This document shows, one piece after another, positions 61,712 through 64,000 of a stretch of DNA of 64,000 bases. Both the position numbers and the translations under genes were made by a program. Below the pieces are notes generated by a model, which was not told where the DNA came from, ran no database searches, and saw only the letters and a list, made by a program, of their open reading frames with translations. Source of the stretch: JBCCBV01 sp039033855 (GTDB lineage Bacteria > Planctomycetota > Phycisphaerae > Phycisphaerales > Phycisphaeraceae); NCBI GenBank assembly GCA_039033855.1, contig JBCCBV010000017.1, forward strand, positions 1 through 64,000, written 5' to 3'. Each line of letters begins with the position of its first letter. Position 1 is the stretch's first letter.

Positions 61712-62917
61712 TTAATGCCCCACCAACATCTCCGCGATCTGGATCGCGTTGAGTGCGGCGCCCTTGCGGATCTGGTCGCCGCAGCAGAACAGGTCGAGGC
61801 CGTGCCCGGCGGGCTGGGAGCGGTCTTCGCGCAGCCGGCCGACGAGCACGTCGTCTTTGCCCGACGCGTCGAGCGGCGTGGGGAAGCGGTTGCCCGTCCG
61901 GTCGTCGACGATCGACACCCCCGGGAACCCGGCGAGCAGCTCGCGGGCTTGGTCGGCCGAGAGCGGCTGGTCGAGCGTCAGGTTGATCGACTCGGCGTGG
62001 GCGCGCATCACCGGGACGCGGATGCAGGTGGCGGAGATGCCGGTGTTTTCCTGCTCGTCGGCGGAGTCCCGCCCCGCCGAAGCGGGTCGGCCGGAAGCGG
62101 AGCGTCCAGGGAGCGGACGCGGCTTACCTTCCGGGGTTTTTTGATCGGCCCAGATCTTGTGGGTTTCGCGGACCATCTTGGTTTCTTCGGTGTTCAGGCC
62201 GTCGTCGCCGAGGTCGGAGTTGTGGCTGAACAGGTTGAAGGCGTAGGGCCGGCCGAAGATCTCTTGCGTCCACTGGTCGGCGGGCTTGCCGTCGAGGGCC
62301 TCGCGGGTCTGGGTTTCGAGCTCGGCCATGGCGGCGGCGCCGGCACCCGAGGCGGCCTGGTAGGTGGACACGACCATGCGGCGGACGCCCGCGGCGCGGT
62401 GGATGGCGGTCGTGGCCATCAGCGCGATGATCGTCGAGCAGTTCGGGTTCGCGATGATCGCCCCGGAAGCCCCCCCCCCGGAAGTTCCAGCGCCGAGCTT
62501 CACGTCGGCCATCGCTTCGGGGTTCACTTCGGGGACGACCAGCGGGCAGGCGGGGTCCATGCGGAAGGCCGAGGAGTTGTCGATGACCACGGCGCCGGCT
62601 TGGGCGGCAATGGGGGCGAACTTTTTGCTGATCGAACCGCCAGCCGAGAACAGTGCGATATCGACGCCGTCGAACGCCTCGGCGGTCAGCTCTTCGACGG
62701 TGAGCTGCTGGCCGCCGAGATTGAGCTTCTTGCCGGCCGAGCGGGCCGACGCCAGCAGCTTGACGGTTGAATAGGGGAACGAACGCTCGGCGAGCAGTTC
62801 GAGCAGTTCTTGACCCACGGCGCCGGTGGCCCCGACGACGGCCACCGAAACGGTGCGGGCGGGCTTGCCGGCGGCGGGGGCGGGCGGCGAGGGGTTGGCA
62901 TCGAGGGCGGAACTCAT
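61712..62917 (-). CDS. asd: Aspartate-semialdehyde dehydrogenase with in-frame insertions
   Basis: This 401-residue enzyme reduces aspartyl phosphate in lysine, threonine and methionine synthesis; homologues have about 340 residues. It carries VVGATGAVGQELLELL, SAGGSISKKFAP, the catalytic Cys in ANPNCSTI, and GAALNAIQIAE at the end. Two insertions account for the extra length: about 12 Gly-rich residues near 139-152, encoded by a C-rich tract, and about 30 residues near 258-287, encoded by two tandem hairpins (62060-62142). Both keep the frame. The ATG at 62917 is chosen because TAAACT ends 6 nt upstream. Confidence 0.93.
   Translation of the reverse strand: MSSALDANPSPPAPAAGKPARTVSVAVVGATGAVGQELLELLAERSFPYSTVKLLASARSAGKKLNLGGQQLTVEELTAEAFDGVDIALFSAGGSISKKFAPIAAQAGAVVIDNSSAFRMDPACPLVVPEVNPEAMADVKLGAGTSGGGASGAIIANPNCSTIIALMATTAIHRAAGVRRMVVSTYQAASGAGAAAMAELETQTREALDGKPADQWTQEIFGRPYAFNLFSHNSDLGDDGLNTEETKMVRETHKIWADQKTPEGKPRPLPGRSASGRPASAGRDSADEQENTGISATCIRVPVMRAHAESINLTLDQPLSADQARELLAGFPGVSIVDDRTGNRFPTPLDASGKDDVLVGRLREDRSQPAGHGLDLFCCGDQIRKGAALNAIQIAEMLVGH
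62060..62142. repeat. Palindromic element inserted in frame in asd
   Basis: Hairpin 1 is CCCGC-CGAA-GCGGG (62073-62086). Hairpin 2 has outer arms CCGGAAG (62091-62097) and CTTCCGG (62128-62134) and inner arms GCGTCC and GGACGC (62102-62120), followed by GG and six T on the plus strand. The segment corresponds to residues absent from other Asd proteins. Confidence 0.6.
62470..62479. repeat. Run of ten C inside asd
   Basis: Ten consecutive C on the plus strand encode glycines in asd. Such a tract is prone to slippage. It lies in the smaller of the two insertions. Confidence 0.8.
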
Positions 62918-62923
62918 GCCCAA

Positions 62924-62929
62924 AGTTTA
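62924..62929 (-). promoter_or_regulatory. -10 hexamer of a putative leaderless asd promoter
   Basis: TAAACT on the minus strand ends 6 nt before the asd ATG at 62917. Confidence 0.55.
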
Positions 62930-62963
62930 CGGGGCGTGGGCCCGGAAGCGAGCCGCGTTGTCG

Positions 62964-63854
62964 TTAGGCGAACCGGGCGACGAGTTCGTCGGGCAGGGTG
63001 GGCGTGGCCCCGGGCTGGCCGGCGACGAAGGCGCCCACGGCGTTGGCGGCGTTGGCGATGGCCTGGTCGTCCATCCGCAGGCACCGGCCGACGAGGATCG
63101 ATGCGGCCACCGAGTCGCCGGCCCCCACCGCGTCGGCGTCCGGCGCGGGGTCGAACGGGGCTTTGACGCCGTCCACCTGACCCTGGCCCGTGATCAGCCG
63201 AGTGCCCTCGGCGCCGCGGGTGAGCGCCACGGTGGTCAACGCAAACTTGGCGAGCAGGTCGGCGGGCTCGGCCACGTCGAACAGGTCGGCCAGGACGCCG
63301 AACTCGTCCTGATTGAGCTTGACGGCGTTGGCCAGTTCCAGGCCGCGCTGGAGCAGGTTGCGGCTGTAGAAGTCCTGGCGGAGGTTCACGTCGAACAGCT
63401 TGAAGGCGTGGCGGGCCGAGTCGACGAAGCGTTGGACGGTGCTGCGGGCCTGGGCGTCGCGCTGGGCCAGGCTGCCGAACACCAGGGCGTCGCACCGGCG
63501 GGAGAGGTCTTCGAGGTCCGGGTCCCACTGCAGGCGGTCCCAAGCGACGTCTTCGACGATCTCGTAGTCCGGCTCGCCATGGGTGGTGGTGACGTAGACC
63601 CGGCCGGTGGCCATGTCGGGGTCGAACTGGAGGTAGTCGGTGGGCATGCCGCGATCGACGAGGGCCTGGCGGGCCTCGGCGCCCAGGTCGTCGTCGCCTA
63701 AGCGGGCCACCACGACGCCCTGCACGCCGCGGGCGGCGCCGAGCGCGTGGGCGTGCACGGCCGCGTTGAGGGGGGCCCCGCCGAGCTTGCGCTCGGAGCC
63801 GAAGACGTCGAAAAGGGCTTCGCCAAGGCCCACGATGGTGAGGTTGCCAGACAC
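62964..63854 (-). CDS. PfkB-family carbohydrate kinase, fructokinase-like
   Basis: The 296-residue ribokinase-fold kinase probably phosphorylates fructose or another sugar. The N-terminal LTIVGLGEALFDVFG then KLGGAPLNAAVHAHALG match fructokinases, and the C-terminal PDADAVGAGDSVAASILVG holds the anion hole and catalytic Asp. The GTG at 63854 is preferred over the ATG 12 nt upstream (63866), because that ATG lies within TATGCT, a -10 hexamer ending 7 nt before the GTG. Substrate specificity cannot be read from sequence alone. Confidence 0.88.
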   Translation of the reverse strand: MSGNLTIVGLGEALFDVFGSERKLGGAPLNAAVHAHALGAARGVQGVVVARLGDDDLGAEARQALVDRGMPTDYLQFDPDMATGRVYVTTTHGEPDYEIVEDVAWDRLQWDPDLEDLSRRCDALVFGSLAQRDAQARSTVQRFVDSARHAFKLFDVNLRQDFYSRNLLQRGLELANAVKLNQDEFGVLADLFDVAEPADLLAKFALTTVALTRGAEGTRLITGQGQVDGVKAPFDPAPDADAVGAGDSVAASILVGRCLRMDDQAIANAANAVGAFVAGQPGATPTLPDELVARFA

Positions 63855-63861
63855 GCGGCGT

Positions 63862-63867
63862 AGCATA
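63862..63867 (-). promoter_or_regulatory. -10 hexamer of a putative leaderless kinase promoter
   Basis: TATGCT on the minus strand ends 7 nt before the GTG at 63854 and overlaps an in-frame ATG. Confidence 0.45.
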
Positions 63868-64000
63868 GAAAGATCGCTTGGCCCGCAGTTCGGCCGGGTT
63901 GGCGGGGCGGTTCCGCGAACCGGAAGCGGGCTCGGGGCGTCGGAGCGGGGTATGCAGCACAGCCAAGCGCAGCAGAGCCGGCGCGGGTTTGAATCGTCCC

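Noticed and set aside
63960..64000. A tRNA-like T-loop string (GGTTTGAATC) at the window end, and a possible ATG at 63952 for a new plus-strand gene
   Set aside because: The flanking bases do not form a T stem, and the remaining sequence is too short to support a gene.

Overview
This is a GC-rich bacterial chromosome segment (roughly two thirds G+C by eye) that is densely packed with genes on both strands. Two secreted proteins end in a PEP-CTERM sorting tail (PEP, hydrophobic stretch, RRRR). Together with very large coiled-coil proteins, long low-complexity extensions and a Bacillus-type succinate dehydrogenase order, this suggests a planctomycete-like bacterium, most likely of the Phycisphaerae. 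The placement is inference, because no rRNA gene is present. I found no tRNA or rRNA gene, CRISPR array, prophage or insertion sequence.

Layout. 1-7.3 kb: TPR protein, degenerate B12-fold protein, M48 lipoprotein peptidase coupled to the MenG/UbiE methyltransferase, small lipoprotein, LON-N domain protein, PcrA helicase. 7.4-15.9 kb: RecG; CoaD with a degenerate metallo-beta-lactamase-fold protein; TadA divergent from glycerate kinase; a solute-binding protein; a membrane C39-like protein. 16-20.2 kb: pyruvate phosphate dikinase, an acetyltransferase with a terminator hairpin inside its 5' coding end, and a PEP-CTERM protein. 20.2-26.6 kb (minus): GH2-like protein, lipoprotein, methyltransferase, FHA coiled-coil membrane protein, membrane protein. 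26.7-30.9 kb (minus): DUF1844-sdhC-sdhA-sdhB. 31-38.9 kb (minus): ptsI-rne-dxr-rseP. 39-45 kb: metK, a 1121-residue coiled-coil protein, a DUF2934 protein, Bcp. 45.2-48.7 kb: gmd, PEP-CTERM protein, fcl (GDP-L-fucose synthesis). 48.7-50.4 kb: a lower-GC two-gene island (DEDDh-TerB-like-BRCT exonuclease plus a 122-aa unknown). 50.4-64 kb: a PxpB-PxpC-PxpA fusion lacking the PxpB N-terminal half, aconitase, PPC-like protein, acetyltransferase, MiaA, TopA, a repeat-rich intergenic region, Asd with two in-frame insertions, and a PfkB-family kinase.

How the genes work together. Central carbon metabolism (PpdK, AcnA, SdhCAB, glycerate kinase, EI of the PTS), respiration (MenG, Sdh), isoprenoid and CoA synthesis (Dxr, CoaD), RNA processing and decoding (RNase E/G, TadA, MiaA), DNA repair and topology (PcrA, RecG, TopA), envelope proteolysis (RseP, M48) and surface polysaccharide supply (Gmd, Fcl) are all represented.

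Main cross-cutting observations. (1) At least 13 genes have a TANNNT hexamer ending exactly 6 or 7 nt before the start codon, which implies leaderless mRNAs. (2) asd, and possibly miaA, carry in-frame insertions; the larger asd insertion is a palindromic element, and a related-looking repeat family lies between topA and asd. (3) The low-GC island abuts a truncated pxp fusion gene. (4) Two orphan minus-strand terminators mark candidate small RNAs.
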